A DNA stretch of 64,000 bases from Alcaligenaceae bacterium. GTDB taxonomy: Bacteria > Pseudomonadota > Gammaproteobacteria > Burkholderiales > Burkholderiaceae_B. The position numbers were made by a program, and so were the translations under genes. Where the stretch lies: positions 124,001 through 188,000 of the forward strand of contig JACCEN010000008.1 in NCBI GenBank assembly GCA_013416435.1, read 5' to 3'. Each line of letters starts with the position of its first letter. Within the stretch, counting starts at the first letter, position 1. The notes beneath the pieces are model-generated. The model did not search any database. It had not been told where the DNA came from and was given only the letters and a program-made list of their open reading frames with translations. Of the stretch, positions 9,650-18,492 are shown piece after piece.

Positions 9650-10803
9650 GCTTTGCTTTGCCCAGGAAAATAGCTCCGGATGGAGCGTGGAAGCAGGCCG
9701 GCGGGACGGAACAGCAATATGGCGATGACCAGTATCCCGTACAGCAGGAAGCGATATTCTTGGATGAACTGCAGCTTTTCGGGCAAGATGAGGATGATGG
9801 CGGCCGCCGGCAAAATGCCCCAGGGGTTGCCGATTCCGCCCAGAAGCACCATGGAAACCAGAATGAGCGAGTCGGCGAAAGTGAAGTTATTGGGTGCAAC
9901 GTAGCTGGTCAGCAGCCCATACACCGCGCCGGCGATGCCCACCAGGAAATTTCCCAGGGTGAAAGCAATGATCTTCATGCGCGCGATGGGTATGCCGAAA
10001 ACGGAAGCGGCGATTTCATCGGTGCGTACGACGTCCATGGAGACGCCGATCCAGGAACGCTCGAGCCTGCGCACCAGCACGAATGCCAGCACGCACAGGA
10101 TCAGGCTGAGCACTGCATAGTTGGCATAGAACGAGATCTCGGTTTCGCCGATGGTGATGTTTTCGTTGAGTTCCCAGCCGAAGATGTTCATGCGCGGTAT
10201 CCGCAAGCCTTGCGGCCCGCCCAGCACGTCATTGACTTCGAGAAAGGTCTTGAACAGGACGCCGAACGCGATGGTGACCAAGGCGGCGTAGTGCCCGCGC
10301 GTGCGAAGCACCGGCAAGATGAGCAATGAGCCGATGAGGGCGGCGAAGACGCCGCCTATGAACAGAATCAGCAAATGCGGGGTTCCGGTGTGCTCGGCCA
10401 GCACAGCGGCCGTATAGCTGCCGATGCCGAAGAAGGCGGCGCCCGCGAAATTGAGAACGCCGCAATACCCGAACTGGATGTTCAGCCCGAATCCGGCAAT
10501 GGAATACAGCAATACCGTGCAGATCAGCAGCAGGGCAAAGTGATTGTCGAAAAAGGCGGCGACCAGCAACAAGGTGCCGACGACGCAGCCGACGCCCAGG
10601 GCGCCGGGATAGGCATTGATCGACGTGGCCAAGGGCGGGGTGACGCGCAGCCAGCGGGCCGCCAGGACCAATACGACGCTCACGCCGATCATGAGGCCGA
10701 CCTCTTGCTCGGTTTCCGCGTGCAGCATGCCCCACGCAAAGATGAACACGATGGCCAGGCTGACAAGAAGCAGGGCTCGGGACCCCTTCAGTGTATGCAC
10801 CAT
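9646..10803 (-). CDS. livM: Branched-chain-amino-acid-type ABC transporter permease LivM
   Basis: 385-residue inner-membrane permease with about ten hydrophobic segments. The family signature FGYCGVLNFAGAAFFGIGSYTAA lies near residues 110-132 and the GGIGNPWGILPAA loop near the C-terminus. An extra N-terminal pair of membrane helices (residues 11-55) makes it longer than minimal LivM proteins, as in E. coli LivM. It starts 12 bases after livH ends and overlaps livG by four bases. It forms the pore with LivH. Confidence 0.92.
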   Translation of the reverse strand: MVHTLKGSRALLLVSLAIVFIFAWGMLHAETEQEVGLMIGVSVVLVLAARWLRVTPPLATSINAYPGALGVGCVVGTLLLVAAFFDNHFALLLICTVLLYSIAGFGLNIQFGYCGVLNFAGAAFFGIGSYTAAVLAEHTGTPHLLILFIGGVFAALIGSLLILPVLRTRGHYAALVTIAFGVLFKTFLEVNDVLGGPQGLRIPRMNIFGWELNENITIGETEISFYANYAVLSLILCVLAFVLVRRLERSWIGVSMDVVRTDEIAASVFGIPIARMKIIAFTLGNFLVGIAGAVYGLLTSYVAPNNFTFADSLILVSMVLLGGIGNPWGILPAAAIILILPEKLQFIQEYRFLLYGILVIAILLFRPAGLLPRSIRSYFPGQSKA

Positions 10804-10815
10804 GATAGACAGTCC

Positions 10816-11751
10816 CTAGACTCGTTCGCTGACGCGTTCTGCGATCAGGCCGGAAGGTTTCCAGGCCAGAAGAATGATGACGACCGCAAATGCGAAGACG
10901 TCTTTGTATGCGCTGGGTATGCCTTGCCCCAGCATGGGAAGCATGACGGCGCCCACGGTTTGCAGCGCGGCGAAGAGAAAGCCGCCCAGAATGGCGCCAT
11001 ACACGTTCGTCAGCCCGCCCAGGATGGCTGCGGAGAAGCCGATGATGCCCAGCAGCAGCCCGATGCCGAAGTTGATTTCGCTGTAGTACAGCCCGTTCAT
11101 GACACCGCCGACCGCCGCCATCGCCGAGCCCAGGCCGAAGGTAAGGAGCACGATCCAATGGAAGTTGATGCCCATGACGCGGGCTGTCTCGCCGTCCTGG
11201 GCGACTGCGCGGATGGCCAGCCCCAGCTTGGTCCGGGTGATGACATAGTGCAGCGCGACGATGGTTGCCAGGCCTGTTGCGAGGAGGATGGCGCTGTCCG
11301 CCCGTATGGAAAAGGCGCCCAGGTGGAGCTCTTGTTCGGGCAGCAAACGGGGGAAGGGCTTGGAGTTGGAGCCGTCGGGGTAGAACAGGCGCACCAGTTC
11401 GCGTACGACCAGGCCGAGCATGAGCGTGACCAGCAAAGTGTTCAGCGGCGGGGCGTCCTTGAGCGGCAAGACGAGGTATTTCGCCACCAGGGCGCCAACC
11501 ACCGCAATGACCAGCATCGAGATGGCCAGCATGATCAGGATCTGAAGCCACGGATTGACGATGCCGATGGCGTCCAGGCCCAGATACGTGACCAGCGCCG
11601 TGAACGCACCCAGCATCAGGACGTCGCCGTGCGCGAACTGGATGACGTCCATGACGCCGAAGAAAAGGGTAAAGCCCACAGCCACCATTGCGTAGATCAT
11701 GCCCAGCATGAGTCCATTCACAAGATACTGGCTAAACACTTCCATGCTCAT
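10816..11751 (-). CDS. livH: Branched-chain-amino-acid-type ABC transporter permease LivH
   Basis: 311-residue permease with about eight membrane segments, the N-terminal LMLGMIYAMVAVGFTLFFG stretch and VMDVIQFAHGDVLMLGAF typical of LivH. The cytoplasmic coupling region contains AQDGETARVMGI, and GLTNVYGAILGG lies near the end. The ATG at 11751 is followed two codons later by another ATG, so the exact start is uncertain by two residues. It lies 25 bases after the binding-protein gene. Confidence 0.92.
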   Translation of the reverse strand: MSMEVFSQYLVNGLMLGMIYAMVAVGFTLFFGVMDVIQFAHGDVLMLGAFTALVTYLGLDAIGIVNPWLQILIMLAISMLVIAVVGALVAKYLVLPLKDAPPLNTLLVTLMLGLVVRELVRLFYPDGSNSKPFPRLLPEQELHLGAFSIRADSAILLATGLATIVALHYVITRTKLGLAIRAVAQDGETARVMGINFHWIVLLTFGLGSAMAAVGGVMNGLYYSEINFGIGLLLGIIGFSAAILGGLTNVYGAILGGFLFAALQTVGAVMLPMLGQGIPSAYKDVFAFAVVIILLAWKPSGLIAERVSERV

Positions 11752-11776
11752 GTGTACTTCTCCAAGCGGTGATTCT

Positions 11777-12949
11777 TCAGCGTCCCTTCAGCTTGCGCTT
11801 GCCTGCCGCGTATTCGCTGTCTTCCCAGATCACCCACTTGCCGTCCTGCGCGACGTAGGTGGACACCAGCGGCACGATGTTCTGCCCGTGATCGTCGAAA
11901 GTGACCTTGCCGATGATCGTGTCGGCATCGGCGGTTTTTTCGAGCTCGGCCAGCACTTTCTTGCGATTGGGGCCAACTTTTTCGATCGCATCGATGATGA
12001 GGTCGGTGGCGGCGTATGCGAAGGGGCCATAGGCATCGGGCGGCTGCGAATAGCCTTGCTTCTGGTAGGCGTCGGAGAACTCTTTGCCATGGGGCAGCTT
12101 TTCGAGCGGTGCGCCTTCCAGGAAGGCTAGCGAGCCTTCCGCCAGGTCTTTGCCCAGGCCTTCGATGTAAGCATCGGACTTGATGCCCGAGGTGCCTTGC
12201 AGCTGGGCGGTGATGCCCAGTTTGTCCATTTGCGAACGGATGCGTATGCCCAGCGGCGTCAGGCCCCCGAAGAACACGACTTCAGGGTTGAGTTCCTTGA
12301 TTCTGGTGAGCTCGGCGGTGAAGTCTTGCTGGTCGGACATGACCCCAAAGGTGCCGACGATTTCGCCACCATGCTTCTTCAGGGACTCGGAAAAGTATTT
12401 GTTATGGCCCTTGCCGTAGTCGGTGGTGTCGTGGATGACGGCCCACTTCTTGTAGCCTTGCTTTGCCATGAACTCGGCGGCAACCTGATTCTGGTTGATC
12501 ATGGTGCCGTTGATGCGGTGCACTTCCTTGAGCTTGCGGCCATAGGTGATTTCAGGCAGCACCGCGCCCCATACCACGATGGGCAAGCCGAATCGGCTGT
12601 AGACGTCGATGGCGCTGATGGCGACGGCCGAGCAATAATTGGTCACTCCGGCAATGATGGACTTGTCGGACGCCGCCTTGGTGGCGACCTGGACGCCGAC
12701 GTTCGGCTTGCACTCGTCGTCCAGCACGACGAGTTCGTAGTTGTACTTGGCCTGCGGGTCGCCATTGCGCTGCTTGACCGCCAGGTCGGCGGAGTTTCGC
12801 CCACCGAGCCCGATGGCCGAAGAGCCGCCGGTCAGCGGGCCGATGAAGGTGATTTTCACCGTGTCCTTGGCCTGGACGGACGGCGCCAGCAGCAAGCCGG
12901 ACGTCAGCGCGACTGCGGCGAAGGTACGTAAGAACAAAGCCTGTCTCAT
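11777..12949 (-). CDS. Periplasmic substrate-binding protein, Liv type (proximal to livH)
   Basis: 390-residue type I periplasmic binding protein with a clear signal peptide (LRTFAAVALTSGLLLAPSVQA, cleaved near residue 26). The mature part begins KDTVKITFIGPLTGGSSAIG, as in LivK/LivJ relatives, and has LDDECKPNVGVQVA and GVTNYCSAVAIS in the first lobe. ATG at 12949 follows GGAGAGGCA on the minus strand. It is the second of two binding proteins in the block; in the Variovorax iad locus, as I recall, two binding proteins (K1/K2) precede the permeases and one binds indoleacetate. A 344-base gap upstream may give it its own promoter. Confidence 0.9.
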   Translation of the reverse strand: MRQALFLRTFAAVALTSGLLLAPSVQAKDTVKITFIGPLTGGSSAIGLGGRNSADLAVKQRNGDPQAKYNYELVVLDDECKPNVGVQVATKAASDKSIIAGVTNYCSAVAISAIDVYSRFGLPIVVWGAVLPEITYGRKLKEVHRINGTMINQNQVAAEFMAKQGYKKWAVIHDTTDYGKGHNKYFSESLKKHGGEIVGTFGVMSDQQDFTAELTRIKELNPEVVFFGGLTPLGIRIRSQMDKLGITAQLQGTSGIKSDAYIEGLGKDLAEGSLAFLEGAPLEKLPHGKEFSDAYQKQGYSQPPDAYGPFAYAATDLIIDAIEKVGPNRKKVLAELEKTADADTIIGKVTFDDHGQNIVPLVSTYVAQDGKWVIWEDSEYAAGKRKLKGR

Positions 12950-13293
12950 TGCCTCTCCTTGACGAATGACGCAAGGATGCCGTGCATGATTGCACCGGCA
13001 TCCTGGGAACGCCATTTGATGGTTGTGATGAGTGATTGCGTTGTTCGCAATGTCGGGTCGCTGCGCGGTACGGTTTTTTTTATACGCTTATGGCGTTCCG
13101 CATGTGGGGCGTGAGTAGTCCCCGGCAGTCGACGACTGATTTCAGACTCTATCTTGAATGCTGCGTCACAACGGCGATACTGGGGTAAATACTAGGGCAG
13201 GGGTCAGACCCCGTACGGGGTCTGACCCCATCTACCACGCGCGCTTAAAGGCGGTCCAGGGGTCGGACCCCGTATGGGGTCCGACTCCAATAG
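12950..13293. other. Intergenic gap within the catabolic block
   Basis: 344 bases between the two binding-protein genes, the longest gap in the block. The half nearest 13200-13288 holds two palindromic repeats. The rest (12950-13199) includes an AT-rich run (tttttttatacgctta, about 13073-13090) that could carry a promoter for the downstream binding protein and LivHMGF genes, but I see no convincing -35/-10 pair. No coding potential recognised. Confidence 0.6.
13200..13288. repeat. Palindromic dispersed repeat pair
   Basis: A perfect 30-base palindrome at 13200-13229 (same sequence class and GTAC centre as the copy at 5586) and a diverged copy at 13259-13288 with GGGGTCGGACCCC and GGGGTCCGACTCC arms. 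They lie immediately after the stop codon of the upstream binding-protein gene (13294 on the minus strand), the usual 3' position for this family. Confidence 0.93.
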
Positions 13294-14433
13294 CTACTTG
13301 ACCAGTTTCCAGGCGCCATTCTGAACGGTGATGAGCTCGCGGCCGCGGTCGTCGAAGCCGCTGTGGTCTTCCGGGCTCATGTTGTAGACGCCTTGCGTGG
13401 CCACCAGCTCGCGCGTTTTTTCCAGGGCGTCGCGCAGCGCGCTGCGGAACTCTTTCGTGCCTGGCTGCGCGGCCTTGGCGGCCACCGGGATGGCTTGTTC
13501 CAGAAGCAGGCCCGCATCATAGACGTTGGCGCCAAAGGTGGCGGGCTTTTCTCCGAAGCGCTTCTGATACTGGTCGATATAGTCGACGGCGACCTTCTTG
13601 GAAGGATTGTTGTCATCGATTTCCGGCAGTACCAGCATCAGGCTGGCCGCCAGGATGGTGCCTTCGACCTCTTTGCCGCCCAGGCTGAGGAAGGCCGGCA
13701 GCGCCGCGCCATGCGTCTGGTAGAACTTGCCCTTGTAGCCCTGCTTGGCCAGGGTCGCCTGCGGCAGCACGGCGGCTGATCCGGTGCCTGCGACCAGGAC
13801 GGCGTCGGGCTTGGCGGAGAGCACCTTGAGCGCCTGGCCGGTGACCGAGCTGTCCGAGCGCTGATAGCGTTCGACCGCCACGATCTTGATGTTGTTCTGT
13901 TTGGCCAGGTCCGAGAACACCTTCAGCCAGTTTTCGCCGTAGGCGTCGTTCAGCCCGATGAAGGCCGCGGTCTTGATATTGGAGCTTGCCATGTGGCTGA
14001 CCAGCGCCTTGGCGATGATGTCGTCGTTCTGCGTGGTCTTGAAAACCCATTTCTTTTCGGGCGTCATGGGCAGCACCACCGCGGCGGTGCCGACGGGCGC
14101 TAGCATGGGCGTGCCCGACTCGGCGGCGAACTGGATGACACCCATGGCATTGGGCGAACCCGAGGGCCCGATCAGCGCGTCGACCTTTTGCTCGGTAATG
14201 AGCTTCTTGAAGGAGGTGACCGATTGGGTGGGATCGCTGGCATCGTCGAGCGAAATGTATTCGACGTTCAGATCGCCGATTTTCTTGGGCAGAAGCGCCA
14301 CCGTATTCTTCTGGGGAATGCCGATCAGGGCGGTAGGGCCGGTGGACGAGGTCACGACGCCGACCTTGACTTGCGCATGGACGACGCCGGCGGCCAGCAT
14401 GGCTGCGGAAACGGCGAGCATTTTTAATAGCAT
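13294..14433 (-). CDS. Periplasmic substrate-binding protein, Liv type (distal)
   Basis: 379-residue type I periplasmic binding protein. Signal peptide MLLKMLAVSAAMLAAGVVHA, then VKVGVVTSSTGPTALIG. First-lobe motifs include LDDASDPTQSV, IGPSGSPNAMGV and MLAPVGTAA. It differs clearly from the neighbouring binding protein, so the pair is not a recent duplication and probably recognises different ligands for the same LivHMGF permease. Only a short AT-rich stretch (14434-14507) separates it from the SDR gene upstream, so it can be read from the main operon promoter. Confidence 0.9.
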   Translation of the reverse strand: MLLKMLAVSAAMLAAGVVHAQVKVGVVTSSTGPTALIGIPQKNTVALLPKKIGDLNVEYISLDDASDPTQSVTSFKKLITEQKVDALIGPSGSPNAMGVIQFAAESGTPMLAPVGTAAVVLPMTPEKKWVFKTTQNDDIIAKALVSHMASSNIKTAAFIGLNDAYGENWLKVFSDLAKQNNIKIVAVERYQRSDSSVTGQALKVLSAKPDAVLVAGTGSAAVLPQATLAKQGYKGKFYQTHGAALPAFLSLGGKEVEGTILAASLMLVLPEIDDNNPSKKVAVDYIDQYQKRFGEKPATFGANVYDAGLLLEQAIPVAAKAAQPGTKEFRSALRDALEKTRELVATQGVYNMSPEDHSGFDDRGRELITVQNGAWKLVK

Positions 14434-14507
14434 GGGTGTGTCTCCTTCATAATATTTGATGTTTCAACTAAATATAAGGGTAGCGTCGAAGCTTGTAAAG
14501 ATGATTC

Positions 14508-15239
14508 CTAGATACTGATGGAGCTCACGCTGGCCCCCCCGCATACATACAGGGTCTGGCCCGTCACGAAGCTGTTTGCCGGGTCGGAAAAGAACATGAC
14601 GGCGCGCGCAACGTCGTCTGGCCGGCCGATGCGCTGGACCGGTATCCCGCGTGCGATGTTGTGTTCCCGTTCGCTGCCGGCTGGAATCACGTCATAGAAC
14701 ATGTCGGTCTGGATCGGGCCGGGCGCGACCACGTTGACCGTGATGCCTTTGGCGGCAAGCTCCAGGGACCAGGTGCGCGCCATGCCTATCATGCCTGCCT
14801 TGGTTGCCGAGTATGCGGTACGGGTGGGCAGGCCTAGGGCTCCGCGCGAAGACATCAGCACGATGCGCCCGAAGCCGCGCGCTTCCATACCCGGCAGCGC
14901 CGCCTGGACCAGCGAGATGGCGGACCCGAGGTGTATCTGGGTGAGGCCCTGCAGGTCTTCCAGCCTGACATCGGGCAGCAGGTCGGGCCGGATCACACCG
15001 GCATTGTGAACGATGTGGCTCACGGGATGCTCGGCCGCGATTTCCGTCGAAGCCTGGGCGGTGGCCTCAGCGTCGAGCAGGTCGACCAGCACATGGCTCA
15101 GGCGCGGGTGGCTGAAGTCCGGCGCGCGCCTCGCCATGGAAACCACCTGGTAGCCGGCATCCAGCATGTGGTGGCAGATCTCCGCGCCGATGCCGGCGCT
15201 TCCACCGGTCACGACCGCGGTATGTGTTGGATCGCTCAT
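14508..15239 (-). CDS. Short-chain dehydrogenase/reductase
   Basis: 243-residue classical SDR. Cofactor motif TGGSAGIGAEI at the N-terminus, HNAGVIRPD (NAG motif), catalytic SSRGALGLPTRTAYSATKAG (Ser, Tyr-x3-Lys) and the PGPIQTDMF loop. Full catalytic triad present, unlike the SDR domain of the DUF35 fusion two genes upstream. Ten bases after the cyclase gene, in the indoleacetate-type operon. It may reduce or oxidise a ring or side-chain intermediate, for example interconverting isatin- and dioxindole-type compounds, but no residue fixes this. Confidence 0.88.
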   Translation of the reverse strand: MSDPTHTAVVTGGSAGIGAEICHHMLDAGYQVVSMARRAPDFSHPRLSHVLVDLLDAEATAQASTEIAAEHPVSHIVHNAGVIRPDLLPDVRLEDLQGLTQIHLGSAISLVQAALPGMEARGFGRIVLMSSRGALGLPTRTAYSATKAGMIGMARTWSLELAAKGITVNVVAPGPIQTDMFYDVIPAGSEREHNIARGIPVQRIGRPDDVARAVMFFSDPANSFVTGQTLYVCGGASVSSISI

Positions 15240-15249
15240 GGTTGTGTCC

Positions 15250-16041
15250 TTATGCCGCCTGGGACGGCGCCAAGGCGACCACGCGCAGGGGGCTGCCCGA
15301 TCCCCGGCGTATTTTCAGGGGAGCCGCAAAGACCACGGCGCCTGTGGGCGGCAGCTGATCCAGGTTGGTCATGCACTGCAGGCCATAACGGTTGTTGCCG
15401 TGCATGAAGTAGTGGCAGGGAAAGGGGGGATCCAGGTGCTGGGCCTGACCGGTGTCGGTCCCTACGGATTCCGTCCCGAAGCCATGGACGTCGCGCTCCT
15501 TGACCAGCCAGGGCACGACCTCGGCGTCCGGCCCGGGCGAATGCGCGCCGTCTTCGCGCATGTTCAGGTATTCGGTGGGTTTTTCACGCTTGGACCAGTC
15601 CGTGCGCATGAATACCCAGGATCTGGGCGGGATCTTTCCGTGGGTGGCCTCCCATTGCCGGACCACGTCGATGGTAAGCAGGAAATCGGGATTCTTCGCG
15701 GACTCGGCCGAGCAATCGATGACGCAGGCCTCGGCGATGAAGGCTGACAAGGGAATGGTATCCACGGTGTTGTCGGGAAGGTCCTTGCCGCTGACCCAAT
15801 GCACTGGGGCGTCGAAATGGGTGCCGGTGTGTTCCGACATGGAAAAATTGTTCCAGTACCAGGCCGGACCGCGCTCGTCATAGCGGGAAATCTCTTCGAT
15901 ACGGAAAGGCCAGGCTTGCCCGAATTCGGGAGGCAGGACGATGGTCGGGAACTCCGGAGTCAGGGTCTCGGTCAGGTCGACCATGCGGATCTTGCCCGAC
16001 ACGAGCTCCGCCATGAAAAGGGATAGTGCCGAAGTGGCCAT
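15250..16041 (-). CDS. Cyclase family hydrolase, isatin hydrolase / kynurenine formamidase-like
   Basis: 263-residue metal hydrolase of the cyclase family (PF04199). The diagnostic metal-binding motif HTGTHFDAPVHW lies around residues 71-82, with further His in the C-terminal HYFMHGNNRYG. The family contains isatin hydrolase, which opens isatin to isatinate using Mn2+, and bacterial kynurenine formamidase. Context with a Rieske dioxygenase and 2-oxoacid oxidoreductase favours isatin hydrolase. A longer frame exists upstream, but ATG at 16041 with GGAGACAAC before it gives normal family length. Confidence is high for family, moderate for isatin. Confidence 0.88.
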   Translation of the reverse strand: MATSALSLFMAELVSGKIRMVDLTETLTPEFPTIVLPPEFGQAWPFRIEEISRYDERGPAWYWNNFSMSEHTGTHFDAPVHWVSGKDLPDNTVDTIPLSAFIAEACVIDCSAESAKNPDFLLTIDVVRQWEATHGKIPPRSWVFMRTDWSKREKPTEYLNMREDGAHSPGPDAEVVPWLVKERDVHGFGTESVGTDTGQAQHLDPPFPCHYFMHGNNRYGLQCMTNLDQLPPTGAVVFAAPLKIRRGSGSPLRVVALAPSQAA

Positions 16042-16081
16042 GTTGTCTCCTAGGATCGGTTCGCCTGTTCGGCGTTGTGGT

Positions 16082-17329
16082 TCAGGTCGGCGCGCCCAGT
16101 TCTCTTTCCAGGCCCTTGGGATTGTCGCGCATACGCGCCAGGAACTCCTGCGCGATATCGCCGACATACACATCTTCGGTGCCTTCCCGCAGCGCACGCA
16201 CGGCCGCTTGCGCCAAGGCCTGCGGATTGACGCGAGGCGGCGGCGTGAGCTGTTCCCATTCATGGTCGATGGGGCCCGAAAACACATTCACGACACGCAC
16301 GCCCGACTGAAGGAATTCATTGCGCAGGCATTGCGCCACCGACAAGGCGGCCGCCTGGGAGGCGGACCAGATGCCGCGCGCGGGCAGGTTCATGTGAGCG
16401 TAGATCGACAGCATGTTCACCCATGCCACCGCGCTGTTGATGCCATCGGCGGCACGCGCGGCCATGCCCGGACCGAAGTGCTGCGCCAGGCGCATGAGCC
16501 CCAGGCAATGGATGTCCAGGGCATCGCGCGCCTTGTTCATGTCGCGATTGCGCAGCACGCCCCCGTCGCGTTCGTAGCTTGCGGTATTGATCAGTATGTC
16601 GACTTTGCCGCCGATCGAGCGCGACACCCGTTCCACCGAGTCCGTGTCGGTGATATTCAGGTCCTGCCGTTGAACGCGGCCGTCCGCGCACAAGGCCTCG
16701 AAGGCGCTGGATGTCCTCCAGGCTTCCGGGTCGCCCGCAAAGATCGAAGCGGCGCCCGCATCCAGCAGGGCCCGGATGACGGCCTGGCCGACGGCGGACT
16801 TGCCGTCGGTGACCAGCACACGCCGGAACTTGGGATCGCAGGACGTTTCCCGCAAGGTCTTGTCATCTTCCATATTGGGGCTTGCCTCGGTGGGTAGGGC
16901 GATCATGACGGCCTGTCCGCTGCGGTCGAGCTTCAGCGCCAGCCGGACGGCAGCGCCTTCGCGGCAGTCGCCGTGCACGTGCGCCACGACGGACGGCCCC
17001 GCGTGCATCTGGACCGTGCCGATGCGCCAGGGCAGCCGCTCGCGAAAATACAGGTCGTTGCTGTGATGCAGCGTGGTGGCGGCCAGCAAGCAGCCTTGCG
17101 GATCCACTTCCCGCCAGGGCAAATGTTCGGAAAGGCAATGGACACAAACCTCGCGCGGAGGATACTGCACGGTGCCGCATTCCTTGCAGACCTGGAGCTC
17201 GAAGCGCCCGGCCGCGGCCGCGGCGGTCAGGCCCAGGGCGCGCCGGCTTCTTGCGGCGGGCGGCCGGGTCGGCTGCCGGGTCCGGGCGACCGGGTCCTTC
17301 TTGGGCGGGCGGGTCAAGGGCTGGGTCAT
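16082..17329 (-). CDS. Fusion: DUF35 zinc-ribbon/OB-fold domain plus degenerate SDR domain
   Basis: 415-residue two-domain protein. Residues about 40-150 form a DUF35 unit: a rubredoxin-like zinc ribbon (CKECGTVQYPPREVCVHC) followed by an OB fold with VAHVHGDCREG. Residues about 165-405 form an SDR-like domain starting RRVLVTDGKSAVGQAV. Its active site is altered: where Tyr-x3-Lys is expected the sequence reads WSASQ, and the glycine-rich loop is TDGKSAVG. It is therefore probably structural or a pseudo-enzyme. DUF35 proteins pair with thiolase-like partners; here the thiolase gene ends four bases into this start (ATGA). Likely partner subunit of a thiolase-like aldolase. Confidence 0.85.
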   Translation of the reverse strand: MTQPLTRPPKKDPVARTRQPTRPPAARSRRALGLTAAAAAGRFELQVCKECGTVQYPPREVCVHCLSEHLPWREVDPQGCLLAATTLHHSNDLYFRERLPWRIGTVQMHAGPSVVAHVHGDCREGAAVRLALKLDRSGQAVMIALPTEASPNMEDDKTLRETSCDPKFRRVLVTDGKSAVGQAVIRALLDAGAASIFAGDPEAWRTSSAFEALCADGRVQRQDLNITDTDSVERVSRSIGGKVDILINTASYERDGGVLRNRDMNKARDALDIHCLGLMRLAQHFGPGMAARAADGINSAVAWVNMLSIYAHMNLPARGIWSASQAAALSVAQCLRNEFLQSGVRVVNVFSGPIDHEWEQLTPPPRVNPQALAQAAVRALREGTEDVYVGDIAQEFLARMRDNPKGLERELGAPT

Positions 17330-18492
17330 GTATCGCTCCTGGCCAGCAGCGCGGCGGCGGTGCACAGGCCGCGGTCGTAGTTGATCATGCCGAACCCGCT
17401 GACCAGGCCGACGCGCGCATCGCGGACTTGGGCGTCGGCCTGGCCCGTGAGCTGGCGCAGCGCCTCGACCATGCCCAGGTAGCCGCCGGCGGCGCCGGCC
17501 TGTCCGGCAGAAAGCTGGCCGCCGCTGGTATTGAAGGGAAAACTGCCATCGAACGTGAAGCTGTGCCGGCGGACGAAATCGGGCGCCTGCCCTTTCTCGC
17601 AGAAGCCCAGGTCTTCGAGCTGCATCATGTTGATGACGGGATAGTCATCGTAGGCCTGCATGAAATCGACATCCTGCGGCGCCACTTGGGCATGTTCGTA
17701 GAATTCTTCAAGGTCCATGGTCCAGCCGCCGCGCACTTGGATCGGGTCTGCCGGCCAGGCATTGTGCCGCTCTATGGTGGACAGGATGCGCACATAGGGC
17801 AGATCCAGTTCAAGCGCGCGGTCCTCGCGCATGACCAGGAAGGCGTCGGCGCCGGCGCAGGGCATGACGCAATCGAACAAATGAATGGGGGCGGTGATCT
17901 CTCGGGCGGCCAGATATTGTTCCAGGCTCAGCGGCTTCTTCATGAGCGCATGGGGATTGCGCAAGGCATTCTCGCGCTGCGCCACGCACAGCTTGCCGAA
18001 GTCTTCGCGCGTGGCGCCGGTGGTACGCATGTAGTGCCGGGTAAGCAGGGCGAAGCTGGCGTTGGGCCCGCCCGCGCCATAGGGATAGACGCCGTCCTGG
18101 GCGAAGCGGGAAAACTGGCTGACGGTGTGGCGGAAGGAGTCCACGTGGTTGGTGTCCCCGGCCAGGCAGGCGACGATTCCGGCGTCGCCGGCCTGGACCG
18201 CCCGCGCGGCGCGGCGCAGGCCGATCACGCCGCTCGCGCCGCCCATGGGAATATGGTCCAGCCAGCGCGGCGACATGCCCAGATGCTGTGTCAGGCCGAC
18301 TGCCGTGTCGGGCGCCAGCGTGAAGCTGGACACGCACATGCCGTCGATGTCGCGCTTTTCGATGCCCGCGTTTTGCACCAGCGCGCGCAGCGCCCGGCCC
18401 AGCCACCAATGGGCGCTTTCAACGGAGTAGCGCACATAAGGCACGGTGATGGGCGCGGCGGCGACCACGCCGTCGTACGACAGCCGCCTCAT
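17326..18492 (-). CDS. Thiolase-like protein, SCP-x / Ltp2 aldolase type
   Basis: 388-residue thiolase-fold protein lacking classical thiolase catalysis. The position of the nucleophilic Cys reads MGGASGV, and the C-terminal GHPxGA-type motif reads SGGQLSAGQAGAAGG (His replaced by Gln). Such proteins paired with DUF35 subunits include the Ltp2 steroid side-chain aldolases, which perform retro-aldol cleavage of tertiary 3-hydroxyacyl-CoA esters. The neighbouring DUF35 fusion and acyl-CoA ligase support this role; the predicted products here are isatin and acetyl-CoA. ATG at 18492 overlaps the ligase stop by four bases. The aldolase function is inference. Confidence 0.85.
   Translation of the reverse strand: MRRLSYDGVVAAAPITVPYVRYSVESAHWWLGRALRALVQNAGIEKRDIDGMCVSSFTLAPDTAVGLTQHLGMSPRWLDHIPMGGASGVIGLRRAARAVQAGDAGIVACLAGDTNHVDSFRHTVSQFSRFAQDGVYPYGAGGPNASFALLTRHYMRTTGATREDFGKLCVAQRENALRNPHALMKKPLSLEQYLAAREITAPIHLFDCVMPCAGADAFLVMREDRALELDLPYVRILSTIERHNAWPADPIQVRGGWTMDLEEFYEHAQVAPQDVDFMQAYDDYPVINMMQLEDLGFCEKGQAPDFVRRHSFTFDGSFPFNTSGGQLSAGQAGAAGGYLGMVEALRQLTGQADAQVRDARVGLVSGFGMINYDRGLCTAAALLARSDT

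Noticed and set aside
10375-11772. 465-codon plus-strand frame opposite livM/livH
   Set aside because: Composition is Asp/Gln/His/Gly-rich with no family motif; the minus strand encodes two clear permeases.
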